Shown here: positions 1 through 8,945 of the stretch, piece after piece
How the letters are laid out: every line of letters starts with the position of its first letter
How positions within the stretch are numbered: position 1 is the first letter of the stretch
The notes under the pieces: generated by a model
What the model was told of the DNA's origin: nothing
The model's input: only the letters and a program-made list of their open reading frames with translations
Database searches by the model: none
NCBI GenBank assembly: GCA_014385265.1
Contig: JACRTJ010000016.1
Span: 62,001-126,000, forward strand
Source: Enterocloster hominis (ex Liu et al. 2021)
GTDB lineage: Bacteria > Bacillota > Clostridia > Lachnospirales > Lachnospiraceae
Length of the DNA: 64,000 nucleotides
Direction: 5' to 3'
Made by a program: the position numbers and the translations under genes

Positions 1-77
1 CCAAGATCTCCGGACTCCACGATATCCTCCAGGATATGAATGACAGAAATATCATCTTCGACAATATAGATACGCAT
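1..77 (-). CDS. Response regulator, N-terminus only (cut by window edge)
   Basis: The gene starts at 77 on the minus strand and runs off the left edge, leaving about 25 residues. They open with MRIYIVEDD, the first beta strand and acidic pocket of a receiver domain. The ATG overlaps the TGA of the upstream kinase gene by one base (TGATG), so the two are translationally coupled. By family knowledge the product is phosphorylated by that kinase and acts as a cytoplasmic response regulator. The output domain lies outside the window, so its class cannot be stated. Confidence 0.85.
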   Translation of the reverse strand, partial: MRIYIVEDDISVIHILEDIVESGDL

Positions 78-1354
78 CAGTTTACCTCCTCCAGGGCTCC
101 GGCCGGAATCTGGATCAGAAACCGGGTCCCCCGGCCCGGCTCGGATTCCACCGAAATGGTTCCGCTGAATTTTTCCTCCACGGTGGCCTTTACGCCGTAA
201 AGTCCCACTCCGCGGAAGATGTTTCCTGTTTTATAATCAAATTTGGTGGAGTAGCCCATTTTAAAGATATTGGGCAGATGGCGGGCGGAGATCCCGGGCC
301 CGTCGTCGGAAACGGAAAATTCATACTGCCCGTCTTTTAAATGCTCCACGATCTGGATGGTCCCCCGTCTGGCTCCGGCTTCAATGGCTTCGATGGCGTT
401 ATTGACCAGATTTTTCAATACAGCCATCAGCTCATAGTGCTCTCTGGTGATGAAGTTGTCAGAGCACTGGAAAACCAGACGGATATGGACGGGCCTGGTT
501 TCCAGGATGTGATAGGTGGTGGCCTCCAGGATCTGGAGAAGGTCCTGGAAGCTCATCTGCTTTTCGTCGTATTCCTCGGAGATCTCCTGTTCGATGCCCT
601 GAATGATGCGGATATAGTCCTTTTTGATCTCATGGACGTCCCGGGCAATGGACAGGGACATTTTTTTCATGTCGTCGGGCACGTCCATGGCCGACAGCCG
701 CTCATAAAGCCGGTATGCGTTGCTCATGACAGATTCGATCTCTTCGGAGTTTTTCTTCATAAAATAGATCTCGTTTTTCAGCCCTGTGGTCATAAGAAAC
801 AGCCGCCGGTAGCGGTTTTCATGCTCCTCCTTTTTTAACAGGGTCCGGTACTGGCTCTCCGCCGCCAGGAACAGACAGGCAAGCAGAGTACGGAAAGCGG
901 CCACCAGGATCAGATATCCGGCCATGGAGGAGGAAAGAGTCCCGGAACGGCCGCTTTCAAAGATACAGACCTCCAGCAGATTGGACAGCAGGTCGCAGAT
1001 GAACACCGACGGGAACAGCCGCCGGTAGGAGACAGTGGGCTTGCTGGGGACAAGGACGGAAAAAAGCAGTCCATAGCAGAGATAGAAAATGGAGTTGGTG
1101 GCCAGCTGTCCCGCCGTTTCCGGGGAGGAGGAGAGGCCGCTGGCTGCCAGAAAGAGGCGGAAAAGGAATACCACCGCCGCCGTTGTCACCGTGATCCGGA
1201 TCGTAGAGATGCTTTTTCCGATGGTCATAAGGAGGATCGGGAGAAGGATAACGGCAGGGGAGATCCGGAAGCCGGATACAAATACGTTCCAGTAAAGCTG
1301 GGATGCCAGGGCCACGATGGTCCCGGTCAGAAGACTGCGTTTCCATTCATTCAT
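77..1354 (-). CDS. Membrane sensor histidine kinase
   Basis: Membrane histidine kinase of about 425 residues that should pass phosphate to the response regulator next to it. Residues 1-165 hold roughly six hydrophobic segments. A helical dimerisation region follows, with the likely phospho-acceptor His240 in DVHEIKKDY. The C-terminal ATPase domain shows an N box (NNAIEA, about 318), a G1 box (DDGPG, about 350) and a G2 box (GVGL, about 382). There is no obvious PAS or extracellular sensor domain, so the signal is probably sensed within the membrane. An in-frame ATG at 1393 overlaps the predicted -10 element. The ATG at 1354 has a GGGGG Shine-Dalgarno 8 bases upstream and was chosen as the start. 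The ligand is unknown. Confidence 0.88.
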   Translation of the reverse strand: MNEWKRSLLTGTIVALASQLYWNVFVSGFRISPAVILLPILLMTIGKSISTIRITVTTAAVVFLFRLFLAASGLSSSPETAGQLATNSIFYLCYGLLFSVLVPSKPTVSYRRLFPSVFICDLLSNLLEVCIFESGRSGTLSSSMAGYLILVAAFRTLLACLFLAAESQYRTLLKKEEHENRYRRLFLMTTGLKNEIYFMKKNSEEIESVMSNAYRLYERLSAMDVPDDMKKMSLSIARDVHEIKKDYIRIIQGIEQEISEEYDEKQMSFQDLLQILEATTYHILETRPVHIRLVFQCSDNFITREHYELMAVLKNLVNNAIEAIEAGARRGTIQIVEHLKDGQYEFSVSDDGPGISARHLPNIFKMGYSTKFDYKTGNIFRGVGLYGVKATVEEKFSGTISVESEPGRGTRFLIQIPAGALEEVN

Positions 1355-1391
1355 GCATTTTTCCCCCTTGTTTTTCTCATCCTTCAATGTC

Positions 1392-1420
1392 ATGATACGT
1401 TAAGAAAAGTCAAAAGTCAA
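1392..1420 (-). promoter_or_regulatory. Promoter of the two-component operon
   Basis: On the minus strand TTGACT (1420-1415) and TATCAT (1397-1392) are separated by 17 bases. Transcription would begin near 1385, which supports the kinase start at 1354. Confidence 0.6.
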
Positions 1421-1495
1421 TGAACCCGGCTTAAGAATCTTTTGCGGGAACTGGGAAAAATGTACGAAAATAAAGCCGGAATCTTTATTTTTTTG

Positions 1496-1524
1496 TTGTA
1501 AGAAACGATGGATTCGATTATAAT
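1496..1524 (+). promoter_or_regulatory. Promoter of the aminotransferase gene
   Basis: TTGTAA (1496-1501), a 17-base spacer and a perfect TATAAT (1519-1524) sit about 55 bases upstream of the aminotransferase start. This is a sigma-A type arrangement. Confidence 0.65.
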
Positions 1525-1580
1525 GGAAGCATAAAACGCAATCACTATATCGTGTTTAAGAAAGAGGAGGTTATTGGGAC

Positions 1581-2861
1581 ATGAAACCATATCGTGAAAT
1601 GTCAAAAGAGGAGCTTGCTTCCTTAAAGGAGCAGCTTACTGCTGTTTACAAAGAGTATCAGGGGAAAAATTTAAGCCTTAATATGGCCCGCGGAAAGCCA
1701 AGCCCGGACCAGTTAGATCTGTCTCTTCCGATGCTGGATGTTTTAAACAGCAAGAGCGATTTCATGACCGCTGACGGCGATGTGAGAAACTACGGTGTTC
1801 TGACCGGTATCCAGGAAGCAAAGGAATTAATGGGCGGAATGATGGACGCTCCCGCTGAGAACGTGATCATGTACGGAAGCGCCAGCCTTACTTTAATGTA
1901 CGATACCGTATCCCGTTCCTATACCCACGGCGTAATGGGAAATACGCCCTGGTGCAGGCTGGACAAGGTGAAATTCCTCTGCCCGGTTCCCGGCTATGAC
2001 AGACACTTTGCCATTACCCAGTTCTTCGGCATCGAAATGATCAATATCCCGCTCCATGAGGACGGCCCGGATATGGATCTGGTAGAGCAGTATGTAAACA
2101 ACGACGAGGCTGTAAAGGGAATCTGGTGCGTACCGCTTTACTCCAACCCGTCCGGCCAGTGCTACTCTGACGAGGTCGTTAAACGCTTTGCAAACTTAAA
2201 ACCGGCTGCAAAGGATTTCCGTATTTACTGGGATAACGCTTACTGCGTACATCACCTGTATCCGGATCATCCGTGCCACGTTCTGGATATCCTTTCCGAG
2301 TGTGAAAAGGCTGGAAACCCGGATATGGTATATAAATTCGGCTCCACCGCAAAGGTCACCTTCCCGGGCGCCGGAATTTCTGCCATCGCTACCTCCAAGG
2401 CCAACATCGAGGATATCAAGAAGCAGATGAATAACCAGCTGATCAGCCACGATAAGATCAACCAGCTCCGTCATGTACGTTTCTTCAAGAACTTAGACGG
2501 CATCAAGGCCCATATGGCGAAGCACGCCGAGCTCCTTCGTCCCAGATTCGAGGCTGTGGACGAGATCTTAAACAGAGAGCTGGCAGGCCTTGAGATCGGT
2601 CAGTGGACCAAGCCCCAGGGCGGATACTTCGTATCCTTCGACGCTTTAGACGGCTGCGCCAAGGCGATCGTTGCAAAGTGTAAAGAGGCAGGCGTTGTGA
2701 TGACAGGCGCAGGCGCGACCTTCCCGTATGGTAAGGATCCCCACGACTCCAACATCCGTATCGCTCCGTCCTTCCCGTCCTTAGAGGACTTAAAGCTGGC
2801 TGCAGAGATCTTCTGTGTATGCGTGAAGTTAGTGAGCATCGACAAATTACTGGAGGCGTAA
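1581..2861 (+). CDS. PLP-dependent aminotransferase (MocR/aspartate aminotransferase-like)
   Basis: A 426-residue fold-type I aminotransferase. It resembles the group first noted as MocR-like aminotransferase domains, which includes aspartate aminotransferases of the Ic type. PLP-binding features are visible: YSNPSG near 187-192, WDNAY near 217-221, and the Schiff-base lysine most likely Lys258 in GSTAKVTFPGAG. The N-terminus (NMARGKPSPDQLDL) is typical of this group. It has no regulatory DNA-binding domain. The gene is monocistronic, with its own promoter upstream and a strong terminator after it. The likely role is amino-group transfer between an amino acid, probably aspartate, and 2-oxoglutarate; the exact substrate is inferred. 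Confidence 0.85.
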   Translation: MKPYREMSKEELASLKEQLTAVYKEYQGKNLSLNMARGKPSPDQLDLSLPMLDVLNSKSDFMTADGDVRNYGVLTGIQEAKELMGGMMDAPAENVIMYGSASLTLMYDTVSRSYTHGVMGNTPWCRLDKVKFLCPVPGYDRHFAITQFFGIEMINIPLHEDGPDMDLVEQYVNNDEAVKGIWCVPLYSNPSGQCYSDEVVKRFANLKPAAKDFRIYWDNAYCVHHLYPDHPCHVLDILSECEKAGNPDMVYKFGSTAKVTFPGAGISAIATSKANIEDIKKQMNNQLISHDKINQLRHVRFFKNLDGIKAHMAKHAELLRPRFEAVDEILNRELAGLEIGQWTKPQGGYFVSFDALDGCAKAIVAKCKEAGVVMTGAGATFPYGKDPHDSNIRIAPSFPSLEDLKLAAEIFCVCVKLVSIDKLLEA

Positions 2862-2903
2862 GCGTCAGCACGCTGGATAAAATTTTATATTTTTCTTCTT
2901 TTT

Positions 2904-2940
2904 GGGACTGGGCCTTAGATTTTGGGCCCAGTCCCTTTAC
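2904..2940 (+). terminator. Intrinsic terminator after the aminotransferase gene
   Basis: An 11-bp perfect stem (2904-2914 with 2925-2935) with a 9-base loop is followed by a T-rich tract. Confidence 0.8.
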
Positions 2941-3009
2941 TTTTTGGCCGGGCTATAATAAAATGAGGGAAGATTTTTGAAGACAAGATCCAAGATATGG
3001 GAGAAGAAA

Positions 3010-3453
3010 ATGAAACATATAAAGAAAGAATCGGATGGAACGGCCGGAAGCCGGAATCATGGGACCGTCCGGGAGGGCGCGGCGTATCTGGTCTTTGGAG
3101 TCCTTACGACCCTCATTGACTATGTGATCTCCAACGGCCTGTTTTATCTGGCTCATATGGACCCGGTGCCTGCCCAGTCCATTGCCTGGGCGGCGGCAGT
3201 GCTCTTTGCCTTTGTGACCAATAAGTGGTGGGTGTTTGGAAGCCATACCCTGGAGCCCAGGGCCGTATGGGGGGAGTTTACCTCCTTCGTCCTGTGCCGG
3301 ATCGCCACCTTTTTATTTAATCTGGCCGCCATTTTCATCATGGTGGATATCCTAAAAATGGAATTTTTCATCTGCAAGCTGGCCATTTCCGTGGTGGTGG
3401 TGGTTTTAAACTACGTGCTCAGCAAGCTGGTGATCTTTACCCATAAAAATTAA
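3010..3453 (+). CDS. GtrA-family membrane protein
   Basis: A small protein of about 147 residues with four hydrophobic segments and the GtrA-family pattern: a charged N-terminus, then FGVLTTLIDY, FVTNKWWVF and a C-terminal NYVLSKLVIF. GtrA proteins are thought to help move or use polyprenyl-linked sugars for cell-surface glycosylation. The following gene, 27 bases on, encodes a large YfhO-type membrane protein, which fits joint action in decorating a cell-wall polymer. A TTG at 2977 is in frame, but the ATG at 3010 has a GGGAG ribosome site 6 bases upstream and was preferred. Confidence 0.82.
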   Translation: MKHIKKESDGTAGSRNHGTVREGAAYLVFGVLTTLIDYVISNGLFYLAHMDPVPAQSIAWAAAVLFAFVTNKWWVFGSHTLEPRAVWGEFTSFVLCRIATFLFNLAAIFIMVDILKMEFFICKLAISVVVVVLNYVLSKLVIFTHKN

Positions 3454-3480
3454 CGGACAGAAAAAGGAGTGCCTGGAGTC

Positions 3481-5967
3481 ATGGAACCAAACAGCAGAAA
3501 AAGATCGACCCTGATCCGGCCGGGAGACGGGCTGGTCATTGCATTTTTTGTTCCGGTGGTCATTATGATCATCATTTTTATCCAGAGAGGGATCTTCCCC
3601 TTTGGTGAGGAGAGCTTTTTACGGACGGACATGTACCATCAGTATGCGCCGTTCTTCTCGGAATTCCAGCATAAGCTGCGGACCGGAGGCAGTCTTTTGT
3701 ACAGCTGGGATGTGGGGATGGGAGTCAATTTTGCGGCTCTTTATGCCTATTATCTGGCCAGCCCCTTAAACTGGCTGGTGATCCTGTGCCCCAAGGCGTA
3801 TATCATCGAGTTTATGACCGGCATGATCGTTGTGAAGATCGGTCTTTCGGGCCTGAGCTTCGCCTGGTATCTGAGAAAGCACTGCCATACAGAAACGGCT
3901 GCGGTTGGATATTTCGGGATCTTTTATGCCCTTTCCGGCTATATGGCTGCGTACAGCTGGAATATCATGTGGCTGGACTGCATCATCCTGTTCCCGCTGA
4001 TCGTTCTTGGACTGGAGCGGCTGGTGAAGGACGAGAATGGATTTTTTTACTGCATCACACTGGGGCTTTCCATCCTTTCCAACTATTATATTTCCATCAT
4101 GACCTGCCTGTTCATGGTGCTGTATTTTATTGCCCTTCTGATGCTGGAGAAGCCAGGGCCCATAAAAAAATACGTGATGGCCTGCGTCCGGTTCGGGCTC
4201 TTTTCCCTGATCGCCGGAGGGCTGGCGGCCCTTGTGCTTCTGCCGGAGGTGGCCGTTTTAAAGAGCACGGCTTCGGGAAATATGAATTTTCCAAAGACCC
4301 TTACGTCCTATTTCCCGATCTTTGACATGCTGGCCCGCCACATCGGCAATGTGGAGACGGAGACGGGGCTGGACCACTGGCCCAATATTTACTGCGGCGT
4401 GGCGGTATTTTTATTCTTCCTGCTGTACCTGGCGTGCAAAAAGATCTCTGCAAAGGAAAAAACCGTTTACTGCGGCCTGCTGCTGCTCTTTTTTGCCAGC
4501 TTCTCCGTGAACGCCCTGAATTTTATCTGGCACGGGCTCCACTATCCCAACAGCCTCCCCTGCCGCCAGTCGTTTATTTATATTTTCCTCATGCTGTTTG
4601 TCTGCTTCCGGGCGTTCCAGTATTTGCGGGATATTCCCAGGCGCCATGTTGCCGCGGCGTTCTGGGGAAGCGTCTGCTTTGTGATCCTGGCGGAGAAGCT
4701 GGTGGAGCAGGAGCATTTCCACTTTGCTGTATATTACGTGGCCATCCTCTTCCTGGCGGCCTATACGGGACTCATATATTTATATAAGAAGAGAAGAAGA
4801 GAGCTGGCGGCGTTTCTGGCTCTGGCCCTGGTGGCTGTGGAGGCGGCCGTCAATACCACAGTCACCAGCGTCACCACCACCAGCCGGGAGGCTTACACCA
4901 GGGATAATAAAGAGGTGCAGGCTCTGATGGAGAAGCTGGAGCCGGCGGAGGACTTTTACCGGGTGGAGAAAAAAACGAGAAAGACAAAAAATGACGGAGC
5001 ATGGATGAATTTTCCGTCTGTATCCCTGTTTTCCTCCACTGCAAACGCAGATCTGACGAAGTTTTTCAAGCGCATGGGCTGCGAGGCCTCCACCAATGCG
5101 TACAGCATCACTGGGAGCACCCCCCTGGTGGACAGCCTGCTGTCGGTCCGCTATGCCCTGTATTCGGAATATATTCCCAATACGGATCTGGTCAATTACA
5201 TCCAGGAGAGCGGAGGGACCTACCTGTATGAGAATCTGTATACCTTGCCCCTGGGCTTTGTCCTTCCTTACGATCTGGCGGACAACTGGCAGTATCAGAT
5301 GGAGAATCCGGCGGAGGTGCAGAATGATCTGTGCCTGCTTTTGGGAACCGACGATGTCCTGGTGCCGGTGGAGACAGAGGTTTCCGGATCCGGGTGTACC
5401 TTCACCGCGGATATGGCCGGGGAATATTATGTATATATCCAGAATAAAAAGGTAAAGAATGTCAAGGCCTCCCTGCCATCGGGAGAAAAGAATTTCAGCA
5501 ATGTGGACCGGGGATACCTGCTGGAAATGGGAAATCTTTCTGAGGGGAGCCGGATCACCCTGACACCGGGAGAGTCCGGGGAGACTCTTACGGCAGCTGT
5601 TTACCGCTTCTCTCCCAGGGCCATGATCCAGGTTTATGACCGCCTGTCCCAGTCGCCGCTCCACCTGGACAGCTGGAGGGACACGAAGCTTACAGGAACG
5701 GTAACTGCTGCGGAATCCGGTACTTTGTTCCTTTCCATCCCCTATGATGAGGGTTGGACCATCACCATCGACGGTCAGCCGGCGGAGGGGGAAAAGATCC
5801 TGGAGGCATTCCTGTCTGTTCCGGTGGAAGCGGGGACCCACGAGATCTCCTTAATCTATATGCCCGGAGGACTTATTCCAGGAGTGGTCATTTCCGGGGC
5901 CTCCGCGGCGGTACTGGTCCTTTTATGGATCGTAAAACGCCGCCGTCCAAGCCAGGCCGGGGTATAA
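3481..5967 (+). CDS. YfhO-family membrane protein, probable GT-C glycosyltransferase
   Basis: A large membrane protein of about 828 residues. Roughly the first 460 residues contain a dozen hydrophobic segments, followed by a long extracytoplasmic region and one last membrane helix near the C-terminus. The early periplasmic loop (SFLRTDMYHQYAPF) and the general layout match the YfhO family, proposed to glycosylate lipoteichoic or wall teichoic acid using polyprenyl-phosphate sugars. It follows the GtrA gene, a natural partner. A GTG at 3469 is also in frame but overlaps the AAGGAG ribosome site; the ATG at 3481 is preferred. The acceptor polymer is not visible from sequence. Confidence 0.8.
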   Translation: MEPNSRKRSTLIRPGDGLVIAFFVPVVIMIIIFIQRGIFPFGEESFLRTDMYHQYAPFFSEFQHKLRTGGSLLYSWDVGMGVNFAALYAYYLASPLNWLVILCPKAYIIEFMTGMIVVKIGLSGLSFAWYLRKHCHTETAAVGYFGIFYALSGYMAAYSWNIMWLDCIILFPLIVLGLERLVKDENGFFYCITLGLSILSNYYISIMTCLFMVLYFIALLMLEKPGPIKKYVMACVRFGLFSLIAGGLAALVLLPEVAVLKSTASGNMNFPKTLTSYFPIFDMLARHIGNVETETGLDHWPNIYCGVAVFLFFLLYLACKKISAKEKTVYCGLLLLFFASFSVNALNFIWHGLHYPNSLPCRQSFIYIFLMLFVCFRAFQYLRDIPRRHVAAAFWGSVCFVILAEKLVEQEHFHFAVYYVAILFLAAYTGLIYLYKKRRRELAAFLALALVAVEAAVNTTVTSVTTTSREAYTRDNKEVQALMEKLEPAEDFYRVEKKTRKTKNDGAWMNFPSVSLFSSTANADLTKFFKRMGCEASTNAYSITGSTPLVDSLLSVRYALYSEYIPNTDLVNYIQESGGTYLYENLYTLPLGFVLPYDLADNWQYQMENPAEVQNDLCLLLGTDDVLVPVETEVSGSGCTFTADMAGEYYVYIQNKKVKNVKASLPSGEKNFSNVDRGYLLEMGNLSEGSRITLTPGESGETLTAAVYRFSPRAMIQVYDRLSQSPLHLDSWRDTKLTGTVTAAESGTLFLSIPYDEGWTITIDGQPAEGEKILEAFLSVPVEAGTHEISLIYMPGGLIPGVVISGASAAVLVLLWIVKRRRPSQAGV

Positions 5968-6000
5968 CTGCCCCGCCGGCCGGATGCCGGTCCATCGAAA

Positions 6001-6036
6001 AAAACCGCCGCATACCAGATACGCGGCGGTTTTTTT
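6001..6036. terminator. Bidirectional intrinsic terminator
   Basis: A stem of A and C/G bases (6001-6011) pairs with 6023-6033 around an 11-base loop. It has A-runs on the left and T-runs on the right, so it can end transcription of the YfhO gene on the plus strand and of the short minus-strand transcript coming from 6222. Confidence 0.82.
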
Positions 6037-6087
6037 CAGTATTAATATCAATATGGAAAGGGGAAGGAAGGCCCCTGAATCCCGTAT

Positions 6088-6138
6088 TTAATCGTTGGGC
6101 TCACAGTTTTCCCAAAGCTCGTTCAGTTCCATGGTCAT
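6088..6138 (-). CDS. Putative 16-residue micro-protein
   Basis: A very short minus-strand open frame encodes MTMELNELWENCEPND. It is not recognised. It was retained because a textbook ribosome site (AAGGAGG, 6 bases before the ATG) precedes it, a well-formed promoter lies about 90 bases upstream, and a bidirectional terminator lies about 50 bases downstream. Together these make a compact transcription unit of roughly 220 bases. The peptide is acidic, has one cysteine and one tryptophan, and has no membrane segment. It is divergent from a LysR regulator and could be that regulator's target. The unit could instead be a small RNA whose ribosome site is incidental. Confidence 0.45.
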   Translation of the reverse strand: MTMELNELWENCEPND

Positions 6139-6224
6139 ATTGATCCCTCCTTAGAATCAAGACATTCATTCATAGGAAGCGGTGGATCCGAAGCCGCGTT
6201 CCCGTTGCTTTTTCTCATGGGCAT

Positions 6225-6253
6225 ACTATAACACTCCCGGCTTTCGTTGTAAA
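6225..6253 (-). promoter_or_regulatory. Promoter for the short minus-strand transcript
   Basis: On the minus strand TTTACA (6253-6248) and TATAGT (6230-6225) are spaced 17 bases. The -35 element overlaps the -35 of the divergent lysR-type promoter almost exactly. Confidence 0.6.
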
Positions 6254-6275
6254 ATGTTTAATTTTTTGATATAAT
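6247..6275 (+). promoter_or_regulatory. Promoter of the LysR-family regulator gene
   Basis: TTGTAA (6247-6252), a 17-base spacer and TATAAT (6270-6275) give a near-consensus sigma-A promoter 41 bases before the regulator start codon. Confidence 0.65.
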
Positions 6276-6291
6276 GTTAATAACTATTAAC
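6276..6291. promoter_or_regulatory. Candidate LysR-type operator (inverted repeat)
   Basis: The perfect inverted repeat GTTAAT-AACT-ATTAAC starts immediately after the -10 of the regulator promoter. This position would suit autorepression, and the site lies between the two divergent genes. LysR-type sites typically have such dyads; that this one is bound is inferred. Confidence 0.5.
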
Positions 6292-6315
6292 ATTTTGGGC
6301 AGAGGGGGGCCGTAT

Positions 6316-7209
6316 ATGACATTCCTGGAGATCGAAGCATTTTTAAAGATAACAGAAACGGGCAGCTTTTCTGCTGCCGCCGAGGCCCTTTATGTGACCC
6401 AGCCGGCTCTGGGGCGCAGGATCCGCGCCATGGAGGAGGAGCTGGGATATCCTCTTTTTGTCCGCGGGAAGGGCCTCAGAAGGGTGGAGCTGACCCGCCA
6501 GGGCCATGCCTTCATCGGGATCGCCCACCGGTGGCAGGCCCTGTGGAACGAGACCCGGGAGGCGGCGCTTTTAGCGCCGTCCAGAAACTTTTATGTGGCC
6601 AGCGTGGGGAGCCTGCTGGCGTTCATGCTTCCCACAGTGTTCCGCACCTTTATGAAGGAGAATCCGGAATGCAGCCTCCACGTATCGACCCTTCACTCCA
6701 GCGAGGCTTATTCCTATGTGGGCAACCGGTCCGTGGACATAGCCTTTATCACAGATCCCATTTATTCTTCTTCAGTCGGAACCCATATCCTTTTTAAGGA
6801 GAAGCTCTGCCTGGTGGCGGGAAAGGAGCTGAACCTGCCGGAGCATGTGAGGATCCGGGAGCTGGATCCGCAGCTGGAGATCCGCACCATGTGGGACCGG
6901 AATTTTGAAGCCTGGCACAGCTATTTTTTTGGAGATAAAGCCATTCCCAGGATGTATCTGGACGAGATGGGATTTCTTCAGTACTTTACCCAGAGCGGAG
7001 ATAACTGGGCGTTTCTTCCCATCTCCATTGCCAGAACGGTCTTAAGGGATGCGCCGGTGTCCATCCATACCCTGGATGTGGAGCCTCCAAGCCGGACCCT
7101 TTATTACCTGGACCGGCTGGATGACAGATCACCGTACCAGGAGCACCTTTTAAGGCTCTGCAGACAGAAGCTGTCCCAGGAAGAGGGGATCCGGGTGGAG
7201 GAGGAATAA
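6316..7209 (+). CDS. LysR-family transcriptional regulator
   Basis: A regulator of 297 residues with the LysR N-terminal winged helix-turn-helix (FLEIEAFLKITETGSFSAAA and VTQPALGRRIRAMEEELG, residues 1-60). A linker helix and a periplasmic-binding-protein-like effector domain (about 90-290) follow. It should bind DNA as a tetramer and respond to a small molecule that cannot be named. An earlier in-frame ATG at 6274 lies inside the -10 element, so the ATG at 6316 was used. The gene diverges from a 16-codon open frame rather than from an enzyme gene, which is unusual for this family. Confidence 0.88.
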   Translation: MTFLEIEAFLKITETGSFSAAAEALYVTQPALGRRIRAMEEELGYPLFVRGKGLRRVELTRQGHAFIGIAHRWQALWNETREAALLAPSRNFYVASVGSLLAFMLPTVFRTFMKENPECSLHVSTLHSSEAYSYVGNRSVDIAFITDPIYSSSVGTHILFKEKLCLVAGKELNLPEHVRIRELDPQLEIRTMWDRNFEAWHSYFFGDKAIPRMYLDEMGFLQYFTQSGDNWAFLPISIARTVLRDAPVSIHTLDVEPPSRTLYYLDRLDDRSPYQEHLLRLCRQKLSQEEGIRVEEE

Positions 7210-7235
7210 AAAAGAAAGACGGAGCAGCAGAAAAT

Positions 7236-7272
7236 GGCCGCCCTGGAAGCTGGAACAGCTCCCGGGACGGCC
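7236..7272. terminator. Terminator-like hairpin between convergent genes
   Basis: A 16-bp imperfect stem (7236-7251 with 7257-7272, two mismatches) with a 5-base loop. AAAA lies to its left and a T-containing stretch to its right. It sits between the convergent LysR and CoA-transferase genes and may serve both. Confidence 0.5.
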
Positions 7273-7317
7273 ACTGAAATTTTATGAGGTTCAGGATGGA
7301 TGCAGCGTTTCTGGTCC

Positions 7318-8664
7318 TTACCGTTTATTGCTGCGTCTCCAGATGTGCATTTTTTCCGCTTCGGCAATGAGCTCGTCGCGGAACTGGGGATGGGCGATGG
7401 AGATGATGGCTTCAGCCCTCTGCCAGGTGGACAGGCCCTTTAAGTTTACCATGCCGTACTCCGTTACCAGGTGATGGGTATTGGCACGGGTGTCTGTAAC
7501 GATGGAGCCCGGATTTAAGGTGGGAAGGATCCTGGATTTTAACTGGCCGTCCTTTGTCTTAAAGGTGGAGGAGCAGCAGATGAAGCTCTTTCCGCCCTTG
7601 GAAAGGTATGCGCCCAGAACGAAATCCAGCTGTCCGCCGGCGCCGCTGATGTGCTTGATCCCTGCGGATTCGGCATTTACCTGTCCGAACAGGTCCAGGT
7701 CCACGGCATTGTTGATGGACATGAAGTTATCCAGGGCAGAGATGGTGCGGATGTCGTTGGTGTAGCTTACGGGAGCAGACATACATTCCGGATTCCGGTT
7801 CAGATAGTCGTACAGCTTTTTCGTACCTGCGCCGAAGCCGTAGACCTGGCGGCCTTTATCGATATTTTTCTTTGCGCCGGTGATCTTTCCGGCCATGGCG
7901 ATATCGACGAAAGCATCCACATACATTTCTGTATGGACGCCCAGGTCCTTTAAGTCAGATTTTGCGATCAGGGAGCCAACGGCGTTGGGCATTCCGCCGA
8001 TGCCTAACTGTAAGCAGGCGCCGTCGGGGATCTCGTTTACGATCAGCTTTGCCACGGCCTCGTCCACCTCTGTGGCGGGGGCTCCGGCCATTTCCGGGAT
8101 AGAAGGATTATCGCCCTCTACGATCATATCTACTTTGGAGATGTGGATGCCTTCTTCAGTTCCGCCGTAGCAGACCGGCATATTTTCATTGACCTCCACG
8201 ATCACGGTCCTGGAAGTCTCGCAGACAGCAGCCAGGTGGGATGCGTTGGGGCCGAAGTTAAAGAAGCCGTGCTCGTCCATGGGGGCTGCCTGGAAGATGG
8301 CCACATCCGGACGGTTTTCTTCGGACATATCCCGGTAGAAGCGGGGCAGCTCCGAATAGCGCATGGGGCCGTAGAAGGCAAAGCCCTGGGCAATGGCTTT
8401 TCTCTCGATGCCGCTCATATGCCAGGAGTTCCAGGTGAAGTGGTCAGCCGGGTTTTCGATCTTGAAGATCTCGGGGACCCACATGAGGATGCCGCCGCGG
8501 AAGTTGACGTTATAAAGCTCCGGAAGCCTTTTGGCGATCTCCGCATCCACAGCCACCGGAGTGCTGGTAGTCCAGGCATAATCGACCCAGTCGCCGGATT
8601 TTACGGTTTTTGCCGCTTCGCTGGCGGACACAAGCTTGTCCTGATACATTTTTCTGATATCCAT
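7318..8664 (-). CDS. but: Butyryl-CoA:acetate CoA-transferase
   Basis: The 448-residue enzyme exchanges CoA from butyryl-CoA to acetate, releasing butyrate and acetyl-CoA as the last step of butyrate formation. It has the two-domain class I CoA-transferase fold. The probable catalytic glutamate is Glu246 in HTEMYVDAF, preceded by the oxyanion-loop motif [10 protein letters not shown] (221-230). SGAGGQLDF and the C-terminal MHIWRRSN match Roseburia-type But proteins closely, as recalled from family knowledge. The length is also right. The close relative 4-hydroxybutyrate CoA-transferase is the main alternative. The gene is divergent from thl-crt-hbd-bcd-etfBA, which supplies its substrate. A GAGG ribosome site precedes the ATG. 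Confidence 0.9.
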   Translation of the reverse strand: MDIRKMYQDKLVSASEAAKTVKSGDWVDYAWTTSTPVAVDAEIAKRLPELYNVNFRGGILMWVPEIFKIENPADHFTWNSWHMSGIERKAIAQGFAFYGPMRYSELPRFYRDMSEENRPDVAIFQAAPMDEHGFFNFGPNASHLAAVCETSRTVIVEVNENMPVCYGGTEEGIHISKVDMIVEGDNPSIPEMAGAPATEVDEAVAKLIVNEIPDGACLQLGIGGMPNAVGSLIAKSDLKDLGVHTEMYVDAFVDIAMAGKITGAKKNIDKGRQVYGFGAGTKKLYDYLNRNPECMSAPVSYTNDIRTISALDNFMSINNAVDLDLFGQVNAESAGIKHISGAGGQLDFVLGAYLSKGGKSFICCSSTFKTKDGQLKSRILPTLNPGSIVTDTRANTHHLVTEYGMVNLKGLSTWQRAEAIISIAHPQFRDELIAEAEKMHIWRRSNKR

Positions 8665-8741
8665 GGTTTAGGACCTCATTTCTAAGATATTCTTTCACTG
8701 TCCGGAGCCAGAAACCCGGGCAGAATTTTTATTCATTTTTC

Positions 8742-8770
8742 ATTTTAGCATTTTCTAAATGGACGGTCAA
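8742..8770 (-). promoter_or_regulatory. Promoter of the but gene
   Basis: On the minus strand TTGACC (8770-8765) and TAAAAT (8747-8742) are spaced 17 bases, about 75 bases before the but start codon. Confidence 0.62.
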
Positions 8771-8841
8771 TAATTTCACGAAATTATAAAAAAAGAAGGC
8801 TGAATGTTTATAAAAAATACATGAAAAACCATGCTTGTTAT

Positions 8842-8870
8842 TTGACAGGCCAATTATTTGGTGATATGAT
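8842..8870 (+). promoter_or_regulatory. Promoter of the butyrate-synthesis operon
   Basis: A consensus TTGACA (8842-8847), a 17-base spacer and TATGAT (8865-8870) lie about 75 bases upstream of thl. It is one of the strongest promoters by sequence in the window and diverges from the but promoter. Confidence 0.75.
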
Positions 8871-8945
8871 TATGATACATCATATTGTCGGAGGATACGG
8901 GCTTTTTCCGGCCTCCGGCGATGGTATAATGAGGAGGAAAATCAT

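Noticed and set aside
6274-6315. An upstream start for the LysR regulator
   Set aside because: The codons would lie within the -10 element and the dyad, and the extra residues do not belong to the LysR N-terminus.
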